Shown one piece after another: positions 44,858 through 52,802 of a stretch of DNA of 52,802 nucleotides. A program made the position numbers and the translations under genes. The notes beneath the pieces were generated by a model that saw only the letters and a program-made list of their open reading frames with translations, did not search any database and had not been told where the DNA came from. The stretch covers positions 1-52,802 of the forward strand of contig JAQXNX010000029.1 of assembly GCA_029098225.1 (NCBI GenBank). Reading direction: 5' to 3'. The DNA is from Spirochaetales bacterium. GTDB taxonomy: Bacteria > Spirochaetota > Spirochaetia > Treponematales > Treponemataceae. The number at the start of each line of letters is the position of its first letter. The stretch's first letter is position 1.

Positions 44858-44883
44858 CAACTCTATACAACTCCTTACAACTA
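44858..44883. repeat. Three direct repeats at 10-bp spacing beside the att site
   Basis: CAACTC, CAACTC and CAACTA start at 44858, 44868 and 44878, exactly one helical turn apart, 23 bp from the tRNA fragment. This spacing is what one expects of binding sites for an integrase arm domain or an excision factor. Confidence 0.5.
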
Positions 44884-44890
44884 CAAACTA

Positions 44891-45201
44891 CTATATATGA
44901 AGAAAAATCAAGTTTTTAAACAGATTTGTCCTCGAAATTATTGTCAGTTTTACTGTCACGTTATAATGACGCAGAAATGACTGAAGATGATTTCCTCCAT
45001 TTCCTTCCTTTCCTTGTGAATTCCTCCGTGGGGGAAATGGAAATGTATGTGCTTTAGGGATGCGCCCCTTGGCCTTCGGCCAATTCCCTGCGACTTCGCA
45101 GAAGCAAGTTCTGCGAAGTTTTATATCTTTATTTTGTTATCGCAAATAATCAAAAAATGTGATATATTATTTATAAAGATACTTTTGAAAGGAGGTACCC
45201 T
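44891..45201. other. Gene-free stretch before the DUF3791 cassette
   Basis: No convincing gene is visible. It holds a GGCC-TTC-GGCC hairpin (about 45071-45082), an 11-bp hairpin ACTTCGCAGAA/TTCTGCGAAGT (45093-45119) followed by T residues, and a possible promoter TCGCAA-N17-TATATT (45140-45168) for the cassette. Confidence 0.5.
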
Positions 45202-45417
45202 ATGAGTGATAAACAGATAGAATATTCAGTTTTCTGCATTGAAAATGTTGCAAAAGAACTTGGTAAATCTGGTTCAGAATTATTTCAGATTCTCAATTCT
45301 TCAGGCCTCCTTCATTCATATATTATTCCTTCTTATGAAGCACTTCATACACAAAGTAAGCAGTACATAGTTGACGAAATTATCTCTGTCCTTAAAGAAA
45401 GGAATCTTGTTGCATGA
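45202..45417 (+). CDS. DUF3791 protein, first copy
   Basis: This 71-aa protein has the DUF3791 pattern: an N-terminal helix (EYSVFCIENVAKELGKSG), a GSELFQILNSSGLLHSYIIPSYEALH core, and a C-terminal YIVDEIISVLKERN helix. The family is small, cytoplasmic and often encoded next to DUF3990. A strong GGAGG site precedes the ATG by 6 nt. The stop overlaps the DUF3990 start (ATGA). In toxin-antitoxin terms the first small gene would be the antitoxin; that is an inference. Confidence 0.85.
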   Translation: MSDKQIEYSVFCIENVAKELGKSGSELFQILNSSGLLHSYIIPSYEALHTQSKQYIVDEIISVLKERNLVA

Positions 45418-45908
45418 AGCTCTATCACGGTTCAACAGTTATTGTAGATAAACCACTTATTTCTTACGGTCGCGATAACCTTGATTTTGGCAAAGGCTTT
45501 TACACAACAAGTATGCAGAGCCAGGCAGAAAAATGGGTTCAGCGTTTTATTTCCCTTGGTAAAAAAGGCATCATTAATATCTACAATTTTGATGATACTG
45601 ACATTCTGAAAAAATACCACTATAAGAAATTTCTTGAATACAATGAAGAATGGCTTGATTTCGTTCTTGCATGCCGTGGCGGTTCAAAAGAATATCAGAA
45701 TTACGACATCATCGAAGGCGGAATTGCAAACGATAAAGTCTTCAACACTGTGGAACTTTTTTTTACAGGCCTCATAGATAAATCAACTGCCTTGCAGCGC
45801 CTTAAGTTTGAAAAGCCAAATAATCAGATATGTTTTATTAATCAGGAAGTCATAGATAATCTTTTACACTTTGAATCCAGCTATAAAGCAAAGGGAGCAT
45901 TAGCATGA
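45414..45908 (+). CDS. DUF3990 protein, second locus
   Basis: This 164-aa protein starts MKLYHGSTVIVDKPLI and has DNLDFGKGFYTTSMQSQAEKW (about residues 21-41), the family's HGS and DxGxGFYTT signature. YDIIEGGIANDKVF near residues 98-111 corresponds to the DVICGYRANDSYF segment of the copy at 1707-2378. The family is thought to share the ADP-ribosyltransferase fold. It overlaps a DUF3791 gene on both sides by 4 nt. It is shorter than the first-locus protein (164 vs 223 aa). A toxin or signalling role is possible. Confidence 0.85.
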   Translation: MKLYHGSTVIVDKPLISYGRDNLDFGKGFYTTSMQSQAEKWVQRFISLGKKGIINIYNFDDTDILKKYHYKKFLEYNEEWLDFVLACRGGSKEYQNYDIIEGGIANDKVFNTVELFFTGLIDKSTALQRLKFEKPNNQICFINQEVIDNLLHFESSYKAKGALA

Positions 45909-46111
45909 CAGCAGATGCAACCCTTTTACAGATGAAATACGCACGCATAATTTCTCTTCTGGCCAAAAAGGCAAATATTGATGAAGAAAAAGCTATGGAG
46001 CTTTTTTATAAATCAAACACATACATGCTTATGAGTAAAGGTATTAGTGATTTTCATTGTTTGAGTGATACCTATCTTGTAGATGAAATTATGCTGGAAC
46101 AAAATCAATAA
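45905..46111 (+). CDS. DUF3791-like protein, second copy
   Basis: This 68-aa protein (KYARIISLLAKKANIDEEKAMELFYKSNTYMLM..LSDTYLVDEIMLEQ) has the same three-part layout as the 71-aa protein upstream, and the C-terminal YLVDEI helix is conserved. It is coupled to the DUF3990 gene by a 4-nt overlap (ATGA). The cassette therefore encodes one DUF3990 protein between two related small proteins. Confidence 0.75.
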   Translation: MTADATLLQMKYARIISLLAKKANIDEEKAMELFYKSNTYMLMSKGISDFHCLSDTYLVDEIMLEQNQ

Positions 46112-46277
46112 AACATCATAAAATTCCATAAACTTGTTATACACAGCATTTCAAATAAAGCATTCTTTATCAGAGAATAAAGTTTGAGCTTTCCCTTCCC
46201 TCCTATTTCTCAGATCAGATTAAAAACGTAAGTAAAATGGGGGGCATGGGGGGATTTGATCTTAAGGCGAGTTTACC

Positions 46278-46306
46278 TTGTTGATTCTTCCATTATATGA
46301 TATATT
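46278..46306 (+). promoter_or_regulatory. Promoter of the Rpn-type gene, leaderless
   Basis: TTGTTG (46278-46283), a 17-nt spacer and TATATT (46301-46306). The ATG follows after 6 nt, at the predicted start point, and there is no Shine-Dalgarno sequence. Confidence 0.65.
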
Positions 46307-46312
46307 AAAGTT

Positions 46313-47125
46313 ATGAATGCAGAACAAAAGCTAAAAAAAGAAAAACTACTTAAAAAAATTCAGCAGTTCACCCTAATGGATGATGACTACATGACAAGGT
46401 TTTTCGATGGCGAAATTGAATGCGTTCAGGAAGTTTTAAGAGTATTACTAGAACGAAAAGATCTTAAAGTTACTGCAGCTAAAGGTCAGGAAGGTATAAA
46501 AAATCTAAAAGGTCGTTCTGTAAGACTTGATGTATTTGCACGTGATTCAAAAGGTAAACCTTATGACATTGAAGTTCAACGTGCAGACAAGGGAGCTGGT
46601 GCTAAGCGTGCCAGATATAATTCTGCACTAATGGATGCAGATGAATTACTTCCTGGTGATGATACAGAAAAACTTCCAGAAACATATGTCATTTTCATTA
46701 CAGAAAATGATATCTATAAAGAAGGTCTTGCTCTTTATAAGATTGACCGTTACATTAATGGTACAAAGGCATTTAATGATGGAGCCCATATTATCTATGT
46801 AAACGGTCAATACAGAGGTAATGATCCAATTGGTGACCTTATGCATGATTTCTCTTGCAGTAAGGCCGATGATATGAAAAACTCAGTTCTGGCAAACAGA
46901 GCCAGATACTTAAAAGAAGATACAAAGGGGGTAAGCCAAATGTGTAAAATTATGGAAGACTTCGCAAAAGAAGAAATAACTGAAGCAAAAATGAAGCTTG
47001 CACTGGAAAACCTTGAAAAAGGCCTTATATCAGAAAATCAAATATCAGCTCTTTACTCTCTAACTCAGAAGCAAGTTGCAAAAGTTCTAGAAGTTTACCA
47101 CAGCAAAGTTGCTGTACAGGCATAA
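46313..47125 (+). CDS. Rpn-type PD-(D/E)XK nuclease (transposase-like)
   Basis: This 270-aa protein belongs to the PDDEXK_2/Rpn group, often labelled transposase. Rpn proteins of E. coli are DNA endonucleases that raise RecA-independent recombination. The active site is visible as RLDVFARD (Asp73) followed by DIEVQR (Glu87, Gln89). The C-terminal part (LALENLEKGLISENQISALYSLTQKQV) is a helix-turn-helix-like tail common in these proteins. No inverted ends or target duplication are visible around it, so it is not an obvious insertion sequence. It has its own promoter and terminator. Confidence 0.85.
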   Translation: MNAEQKLKKEKLLKKIQQFTLMDDDYMTRFFDGEIECVQEVLRVLLERKDLKVTAAKGQEGIKNLKGRSVRLDVFARDSKGKPYDIEVQRADKGAGAKRARYNSALMDADELLPGDDTEKLPETYVIFITENDIYKEGLALYKIDRYINGTKAFNDGAHIIYVNGQYRGNDPIGDLMHDFSCSKADDMKNSVLANRARYLKEDTKGVSQMCKIMEDFAKEEITEAKMKLALENLEKGLISENQISALYSLTQKQVAKVLEVYHSKVAVQA

Positions 47126-47134
47126 GCAAATACC

Positions 47135-47165
47135 AGAGCGGCTTAAAGGGCCGCTCTTTTTTTAC
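47135..47165 (+). terminator. Terminator of the Rpn-type gene
   Basis: AGAGCGGC (47135-47142) pairs with GCCGCTCT (47150-47157), followed by a run of T residues. Confidence 0.92.
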
Positions 47166-47188
47166 TTTTCATAAAAATGGAGATGTTT

Positions 47189-48233
47189 ATGAAACTTAAA
47201 ATATCTATTCTTAATTATCCTTACTATATTTATTTCACTTACAAGTTGTAGTAAAAAAGAAGCTTCTAAAACTTTTTCTACAATTCAAATTACTGATTAT
47301 GCAGAAAGAAAAATTTCACTCGACAAACCTGCAGAACGTATTATCGTTATGGCAGATAATGCATTTCAAATTGTAAAAGAATTAGGTGCCATAGAAAAAG
47401 TTGTAGGTCTTGATTCTAAAACAAAAGGATATTGGGATTTATATTTAATGAGTAAAATAAATCCTGAACTTTCTACCTTACCAGATTTAGGAAAAACAAA
47501 GAGTCCAAATTATGAACAGATTCTCTCCCTTAATCCAGATTTGATTCTTCTAAAAGGAAATAAAGAAGCAGCAGATCTTTTACAATCTAAAACAGGAGTT
47601 CCTGTTGCAGCTATAGTTTCTAAAAGCGGTTATGATTTTGAAATTTATTCTTTAATTGGAAAACTTATTGGCAAAGAAAAAACAGCAGAGATTGTTATAA
47701 AAGAATTAAAGTCTCAAAAAGAAAAACTTGAATCTCTTTTAAAAGCAGTTCCAGAGAATCAAAAGAAATGCGCATACATAGTCGTTCAGAATTCAAAAGG
47801 TAATCTTTTCCGTACTCTTAAAAATGCAGATTCCCTTGCTTTAGCAAATATCTCAAATGTTGCTGCCTCTGCAAGCAAGGTTGATGAATGGGGATTTGCA
47901 GAAGTTTCAAAAGAAGAATTTCTTAACTGGGAACCAGACTTCATATTTCTTGATGAACCAGTTTCTGAAAGTTCAATTACAAAGAAAACTCTTTTAGATG
48001 ATGCAACATATCAGTTTTTATCTGCGACTAAGAACAATCAAATATTTGTTACTCATTCTTTCTCATGTCCAAAAGATTATGTATTTGTAATTTCAGAAGC
48101 TTACTATTACGCCCATATAGCATATCCAGAGATTATTTCAGAAAAAGAATATAAGGCTGCCATTAACAGTATTTTTGAAAAAACTTACGGACTCAAAAAC
48201 TATTATGAAGAATGGGAAAAATCTCACAATTAA
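47189..48233 (+). pseudogene. Iron/B12-type substrate-binding lipoprotein with frameshifted start
   Basis: The body (from about 47193 in one frame) encodes a FhuD/BtuF-like periplasmic-binding protein. It has a perfect lipoprotein signal, NLKYLFLIILTIFISLTSC with the lipobox Cys encoded at 47247-47249, then PAERIIVMADNAF and NPDLILLKG. But the ATG with a GGAG site (47189) is in another frame, which stops at 47249-47251, and the lipoprotein frame has a TGA at 47190. One A too many (or two too few) in ATGAAACTTA explains this. The first in-frame ATG, at 47349, would give a 294-aa protein without a signal. It is broken, or switched by slippage. Confidence 0.8.
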
Positions 48234-49179
48234 AATAATTCTTTTATTTGTAATTCTGATCATTTCCTCAATTTTATCAATCTGTCTTTTTCCAACAAAC
48301 TTAAATTTTTCAATGGATAAAGCAAAGTTAATTCATATTTTAATTAAAATCCGTTTACCAGAAATATTGATAGCAATAACGGCAGGAGCTTGTCTTGGAC
48401 TAGCCGGTGCCATCATGCAGACTATTCTTGATAATTCTCTTGCCTCCCCTTTTACACTTGGAATATCTGCTGCATCTGCTTTTGGTGCGGCCCTTGCAAT
48501 TTGTCTTGAATTGAATCTTGGAATCCTCTGGCTTAAACCAGGTCTTACAGCATTCCTATGTTCCTTGATTTCAGTTTTCTTACTTGTTCTTCTTTCTTCA
48601 TTATCAGGAATAAGCAAAAGAAATATTATTCTTATAGGTCTTGCTATAAACTTTTTCTTTAATGCTGCAAATACTTTTCTTCAGTATTTCTCAAGACCGG
48701 ATGCAATTTACCAGATAACCTTCTGGACTACAGGTTCTCTAACAAATGCAACATTAAAAGATTCATTAGGGCTTGCGATAATCTTAACGTGTTCACTTCT
48801 CATATCAATATTATTTTCAAAAGACCTGGGCTTAATACAGCAAGGTGAACGCAATGCCGTAATGTATGGTGTGAATGTAAACTTTGAAAGAGTATTATTC
48901 TTAATAATATGTTCCTTACTTGCATCAACTACAGTTTCTGTTGTAGGAATAATTGGCTTTATCGGTCTTATAGCACCTCATATTTCAAGACTATTAAAAC
49001 TTGATTCTCCAAAACTTTTGATACTCTCTTCAACTCTTATTGGTTCATCTTTATTAGTAATTGCAGACATTGTTTCAAAAACTGTTTTGCATCCGACAAT
49101 TCTTCCAATTAGTGCAATTACATCATTGTTTGGAATTCCTTTGTTAATCTTTTTATTATTATTCAGGAGGAATAAATAA
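48205..49179 (+). CDS. FecCD-family ABC permease
   Basis: This is a 324-aa inner-membrane subunit of a siderophore/haem/B12 importer with about nine hydrophobic helices. IRLPEILIAITAGACLGLAGAIMQ is the family's first signature, and VVGIIGFIGLIAPHISRLL is the conserved coupling segment near the C-terminus. A longer frame starts at 48175. I choose the ATG at 48205 because the hydrophobic part begins just after it, but neither has a clear ribosome binding site. It overlaps the binding-protein gene by 29 nt. Confidence 0.9.
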   Translation: MKNGKNLTIKIILLFVILIISSILSICLFPTNLNFSMDKAKLIHILIKIRLPEILIAITAGACLGLAGAIMQTILDNSLASPFTLGISAASAFGAALAICLELNLGILWLKPGLTAFLCSLISVFLLVLLSSLSGISKRNIILIGLAINFFFNAANTFLQYFSRPDAIYQITFWTTGSLTNATLKDSLGLAIILTCSLLISILFSKDLGLIQQGERNAVMYGVNVNFERVLFLIICSLLASTTVSVVGIIGFIGLIAPHISRLLKLDSPKLLILSSTLIGSSLLVIADIVSKTVLHPTILPISAITSLFGIPLLIFLLLFRRNK

Positions 49180-49182
49180 CAG

Positions 49183-49947
49183 ATGAACGATATTTGTTGT
49201 GTTGATAATCTTTCATTCTCTTATAATCCTTCAAGAAAGATAATTGATGATGTTTCTTGTAAAATTACAAATGGTGAAATCGTCGGTATACTTGGAAGAA
49301 ATGGCTCTGGAAAAACTACAATACTAAATCTGATTACAGGCTTCCTAAAAAACTATTCAGGTTCAATTACAATTAAAAATAAAAACATAAAAGATTATTC
49401 TCTTAAGACTCGTGCAAGAACTATGTCTTATATTCAGCAGCATCGACTCTTTATTCCAGACTATTACACTGTTGAAGATTTTATTCTTGAAGGCAGGCGC
49501 CCTTTCAGAAAGTTTGGCTTTTATAATTCAGAAGATTATGTTTTATTAGATAAAGTTCTAAAACAATGCAGTCTTGAAAAGTTCAGAAAGCAAACTGTAA
49601 ATGAAATTTCTGGCGGAGAGTTTCAGCGCTGTATATTTGCAAAAGCTTTAATGAAACAATGCGACTTGTTTATCTTTGATGAACCTACATCTGCAATGGA
49701 TATCAAATATCAGAAAGATTTCTTTGAACTATTATCGATTGCTAAAAAAGAATTAAACGCAGCCGTTATTCTTTCTATCCATGATATCAATCTTGCTGTG
49801 AAATATTGTGATCGGTTAATTGTTCTTGATTCAGGAAAAATTCTATACGATGGTAATTCAAAACAAATTACAAAAGAAATATTATCCCAGGCTTTTGATA
49901 TAGAATTAACAAACACTCTTCCCTCTGAACCTTACTTCTATTATTAA
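49183..49947 (+). CDS. FecE-type ABC transporter ATP-binding protein
   Basis: This 254-aa ATPase drives the importer encoded upstream. Walker A is GRNGSGKTT (38-46), the Q-loop is in SYIQQHR, the signature is SGGEFQ (143-148), Walker B with the catalytic Glu is DLFIFDEPTS (161-170) and the switch His is H200 (SIHDI). AGGAGG lies 12 nt before the ATG. All motifs are intact, so the permease and ATPase look functional, in contrast to the frameshifted binding-protein gene. Confidence 0.94.
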   Translation: MNDICCVDNLSFSYNPSRKIIDDVSCKITNGEIVGILGRNGSGKTTILNLITGFLKNYSGSITIKNKNIKDYSLKTRARTMSYIQQHRLFIPDYYTVEDFILEGRRPFRKFGFYNSEDYVLLDKVLKQCSLEKFRKQTVNEISGGEFQRCIFAKALMKQCDLFIFDEPTSAMDIKYQKDFFELLSIAKKELNAAVILSIHDINLAVKYCDRLIVLDSGKILYDGNSKQITKEILSQAFDIELTNTLPSEPYFYY

Positions 49948-49980
49948 AAATTATTGAGCATGTAAAAAAAGCTTCCAAAC

Positions 49981-50023
49981 TCTCTCCCCGTTGTTGGTTA
50001 GTCACGCTCTTTGCTATCGGGGA
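49981..50023. terminator. Inverted repeat after the ABC operon
   Basis: TCTCCCCG (49981-49988) and CGGGGAGA (50016-50023) form an 8-bp perfect stem with a 27-nt loop. It lies between two convergent units and is followed by a short T stretch, so it may be a weak two-way terminator. Confidence 0.5.
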
Positions 50024-50033
50024 GAACCTTTTA

Positions 50034-50597
50034 CTATATGTTATACATTCTTTTAAAATAAACTCCGCCATTTTCCTTAAGCCATTTATTACACTTTTTA
50101 TAATCTGGATAAATCTTAAGTACTTCATCATAAAAATCTCTAGAATGATTCATATGACGACGATGACAAAGTTCATGCACAACAACACTATCCAAAACTT
50201 CAAGTGGCATGAGTACATGTAGACAATTAAAGTTTAAATTTCCTTCAACTGAGCAGCTTCCCCAGCGAGATTTTTGCAATCTTATAAAAATGCGGTTATA
50301 AGGGATACCAGAAATTTTTGAATAATACTCTACCCGTTCAGGGATCAAAATTCTTGCTTTTTTCTTAAGATGTCGTATTTCTTCGACAGTTAAAAGGCTC
50401 ATCGAAAGGGCTTGTTGTTTTTGTACTTCAACTTTTTTTATCTGTTTTAAAATCCAATCTTTTTTTTCTTTTATAAAATTTTTTGCAACAAATTCAGGAG
50501 TACCAAGCGGAACTTTGACAATAATATTTTTATCATCAGATACATGAATACTAATTGAGCGTCGTCTAGATTTTTGGATAATATAATTTAGTTCCAA
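50034..50597 (-). CDS. YgjP/DUF45-like metallopeptidase
   Basis: This 187-aa protein has the zinc-binding HELCHRRHMNHS motif (near residues 137-148) followed by DFYDEVLKIYPDYKKCNKWL, the YgjP-like (WLM/DUF45) pattern. RLQKSRWGSCSVEGNLNFN precedes it, as in the family. Start choice: the frame begins with TTG at 50597, behind an AGAGAG stretch; no ATG lies nearby. It is encoded 12 nt after the helicase gene, so they are cotranscribed. From family knowledge, such proteins often neighbour type I restriction genes; the substrate is unknown. Confidence 0.85.
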   Translation of the reverse strand: MELNYIIQKSRRRSISIHVSDDKNIIVKVPLGTPEFVAKNFIKEKKDWILKQIKKVEVQKQQALSMSLLTVEEIRHLKKKARILIPERVEYYSKISGIPYNRIFIRLQKSRWGSCSVEGNLNFNCLHVLMPLEVLDSVVVHELCHRRHMNHSRDFYDEVLKIYPDYKKCNKWLKENGGVYFKRMYNI

Positions 50598-50609
50598 AAT
50601 ATTTCTCTC

Positions 50610-52802
50610 TTATAAATATTGATCCAGCTGTTCTTTTATTTTACTCTCTTCTCCCGAACCTTTTGTACTTAATCTCAAAAGCGGTAATCCAATTTGCTCA
50701 AAGATAGCATTCTTCTTTAAGTCACGCTCAGCTTGTCTGGTTCCCTTTTTATGATAATTATATCCGTCAACTTCAATTCCAAAGAGAATCTCTTTTGTTA
50801 CCCGATTGAAAACCGTAAAGTCCACATGAGCCCAACTTCGGTTTGCAAAAGTAGAAAGCTCTTCTGGGAGTTCACCAATGTAGTTTTTATTCACAACATC
50901 TTTCAAAGGCATTTCAAATACAAAACTAAACTTAGAATATTTAGGTTCTTCAAAGATATTTGTAAGCAGCGTATTCATTGCATTTTCGGAATCATACTTT
51001 GATATTTTGTTGGCAGACTTAAGATACTTAAACTTAGCTTCAGTATCCTTCGTATAGAAGAAATCAAAAATTGAATTAACTTTACTTTCTTCAACAGTAA
51101 AATTGTTGTACTGGATATACTTTAATAAAGCAACAAGATTAGAGTTTTCCGGTTGTTCATTTCCGGACAAGACCACTGCAAGTTTTTTCTTCGCACGTGA
51201 AATTGCAACATTCAACATATTAGCGTCATCAGCAAAACTTGTAATTTCGTTGTCTACTGTAGAAATTATGATGTTATCTTTTTCGCGTCCCTGATATTTA
51301 TGAACTGTTGCTGCATCAATACCTGGTATTTGTGAACGTATAGCATCCGTCTGATTATTATATGGCGCAATAATTCCAAGATTTGAAATTTCATCTTCTG
51401 TGTATTTTGGAAGAATCTCTTCTTTGATTACATTAATTTGACGCTGATTATAATGGTTTTTGCAGAAATTACCTGGTGTTGTTTTAATTGCTTCAAGAAC
51501 ATCTGCTTCCCCCTTATCTTCGGTCATTATTAAAAGTTGACCACCATAAAACTGTTGATTACAGAAATTAATAATTTTGGGATGACAGCGGTAATGCTCA
51601 CGAAGTAAAGTCTGAGGTGTATCAGGAAGAACCTGTTCAAGAGAAGCAAGAAAACTGTTAATGTAATTATAGCCTTCAGGAAGTTTAGTTTGTTCAAAGA
51701 GTTTTTGTACAACTTTCTTTTTTTGTTCTTCAATTACATTTGGGAGCTGCATTTTGTCCCCAACAATTACAGCATTCTTTGCACATGATAAAGCCAAAGC
51801 TCCGGTAACAACATCAACCTGTGAAGCTTCATCCATAATTACATAGTCAAACAAAAACTCAGTCCCCTGCCCGATTGTTCCTCTGGATGAAAAAGTAGTA
51901 CTAAGAATTACAGGATATTCACTAGCGAAACTTGCGGAATTGTAATAAATTTCTTTACCATCTTTGAATTGTGTACGCTCAGCTTTCTTGGAATATTTCT
52001 TTGCAACTTCACTTCTTAAAGTTGTTAAACATTTTTCATAAACATCGTTTGGATTAAAGCCTTTTACAATACTTTCTTTTTCATTTAGCTCATTCTCAAG
52101 CTCTTTCTTTTTAAGAGGATAATAAGTAGCTTTAATTGTTTCTATTGCCTTGTCGGGATTAACTGTCCAATTTCCTTTTTCTCCAAGGCCAAAAGAAATC
52201 TTAAGTTTTAGATTCAGAAAAAATCCAAACTTTTCTTTCTCTTCATAAGTAAATTGAATCTTCTGAAGTAAGTCCATTAGAACATAAGAAGATTTTTTCA
52301 GAAGCTTTTTATTACTGTAAATATCTGTAATTGAGTTATCAAAATATTTAGATTCAATTTCAAGTGCAGCTAATTCAGATTTGATTGTAGAAATGCGTTC
52401 ATTCGCTTCAAAGTATTTTCCCAGATGTTTGATATCTTCATCCAAGAGCGGAGACAAAACAGGTAATTTGTTCTTCCAGTCTTTAAGATATTCGGGATAG
52501 AACTGCTGCTGATTTTTCAAAAAGTTCTCTATGTTTTCTCTCTTCCCATGGAAAGCACATATAAAACCAAGTCCATACTTATCGGAAGCAAGCTTTTCGT
52601 AAACATTTCTGGTAGCATCATTGTTATTTGAGACAATCAAAACAGTTTTATCATGCATTAAAAGATTTGCAATGATGTTTAGAATTGTCTGAGTTTTTCC
52701 GGTCCCAGGTGGTCCTTGAATTATACTCACCTGATTATTCAAAGCATTACTCACAGCCTTAAACTGACTGTTATTACAGCCAAAAGGAAATATAAGTGAT
52801 TG
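50610..52802 (-). CDS. SF1 helicase with C-terminal MTES/Vsr-like nuclease domain (partial)
   Basis: The gene runs off the right edge; about 730 residues are visible, with the C-terminus complete. Upf1-like helicase motifs appear in order: GPPGTGKTQTI (Walker A), DYVIMDEASQ (motif II), GDKMQLPNV (III), EHYRCHPKII (IV), VHKYQGREKDNIIIS (V) and NVAISRAKKKLAVV (VI). The last ~110 residues (DFTVFNRVTKEILFGIEVDGYNYHKKG and ERDLKKNAIFEQIGLPLLRL) match the PD-(D/E)XK domain of the MTES_1575/Vsr type. A long insert lies between Walker A and motif II. It probably cuts or unwinds DNA or RNA; a defence role is possible. Confidence 0.88.
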   Translation of the reverse strand, partial: QSLIFPFGCNNSQFKAVSNALNNQVSIIQGPPGTGKTQTILNIIANLLMHDKTVLIVSNNNDATRNVYEKLASDKYGLGFICAFHGKRENIENFLKNQQQFYPEYLKDWKNKLPVLSPLLDEDIKHLGKYFEANERISTIKSELAALEIESKYFDNSITDIYSNKKLLKKSSYVLMDLLQKIQFTYEEKEKFGFFLNLKLKISFGLGEKGNWTVNPDKAIETIKATYYPLKKKELENELNEKESIVKGFNPNDVYEKCLTTLRSEVAKKYSKKAERTQFKDGKEIYYNSASFASEYPVILSTTFSSRGTIGQGTEFLFDYVIMDEASQVDVVTGALALSCAKNAVIVGDKMQLPNVIEEQKKKVVQKLFEQTKLPEGYNYINSFLASLEQVLPDTPQTLLREHYRCHPKIINFCNQQFYGGQLLIMTEDKGEADVLEAIKTTPGNFCKNHYNQRQINVIKEEILPKYTEDEISNLGIIAPYNNQTDAIRSQIPGIDAATVHKYQGREKDNIIISTVDNEITSFADDANMLNVAISRAKKKLAVVLSGNEQPENSNLVALLKYIQYNNFTVEESKVNSIFDFFYTKDTEAKFKYLKSANKISKYDSENAMNTLLTNIFEEPKYSKFSFVFEMPLKDVVNKNYIGELPEELSTFANRSWAHVDFTVFNRVTKEILFGIEVDGYNYHKKGTRQAERDLKKNAIFEQIGLPLLRLSTKGSGEESKIKEQLDQYL

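Noticed and set aside
44625..44870. 81-codon minus-strand reading frame
   Set aside because: It runs over the tRNA 3' fragment and its terminator; the protein has no family features.
44858..44883. Iteron-type replication origin
   Set aside because: Only three 6-bp repeats and no replication protein gene; the place beside a tRNA att site fits recombinase binding better.
46313..47125. Insertion sequence
   Set aside because: The Rpn protein is often called a transposase, but no terminal inverted repeats or target duplications flank it.
49981..50023. Riboswitch (cobalamin or iron) linked to the importer
   Set aside because: It lies after the operon, not before it, and lacks a B12-box or other known core.

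Overview
The window looks like a chromosome segment of a low-GC Treponema, probably a rumen or gut species close to the T. bryantii / T. succinifaciens group. This rests on the gene order rpsB-tsf-frr-uppS-cdsA-dxr-rseP, a large CHASE2 adenylate cyclase, spirochaete-type lipoprotein signals, Wzi-like outer-membrane proteins, and a fused cytidylyltransferase/aminotransferase (PntC type) that is best known from Treponema denticola. No species can be named from the sequence alone.

Layout. 1-3.5 kb: a small decayed accessory operon on the minus strand. It holds a nucleotidyltransferase remnant, an FdtA-type sugar ketoisomerase, a DUF3990 (ADP-ribosyltransferase-like) protein with a 145-aa partner, an acetyltransferase, and a DUF4325 gene behind a truncated ATPase. 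3.6-23.3 kb: core genome. It has an AspT-like transporter, the CHASE2 cyclase, rnc, acpP-rpmF, coaD, two exported proteins, maf, the translation/isoprenoid/membrane operon rpsB to rseP with a beta-propeller protein, then glgA and an aminotransferase. 23.4-43.7 kb: a surface-glycan region. It holds rmlD, four glycosyltransferases, a YidC-like/alkaline-phosphatase-superfamily fusion, three Wzi-like barrel proteins, and a five-gene operon that would make 2-aminoethylphosphonate (AEP), activate it as CMP-AEP, transfer it to a glycan and export the product. 43.7-52.8 kb: an accessory island. It begins with a structured repeat and a broken tyrosine recombinase beside the 3' end of a tRNA (probably tRNA-Gly). 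It carries a DUF3791-DUF3990-DUF3791 cassette, an Rpn-type nuclease, an iron/B12 ABC importer whose first gene has a frameshifted signal peptide, a YgjP-like metallopeptidase, and a helicase-nuclease that runs off the window.

How the genes work together. The phosphonate operon is a complete route: PEP to phosphonopyruvate (AepX), to phosphonoacetaldehyde (AepY), to AEP and CMP-AEP (PntC-PhnW), then transfer (CDP-glycerol-transferase family) and export (Wzm-like permease, with no Wzt ATPase in view). The neighbouring glycosyltransferases and Wzi proteins fit assembly and surface attachment of the same glycan.

Two patterns run across the window. First, several promoters of the form TTGnnn-N17-TATAAT lie only 6-10 nt before an ATG that has no Shine-Dalgarno sequence, so leaderless mRNAs look common here. 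Second, intergenic repeats fold as branched hairpins whose stems differ between copies yet stay paired.
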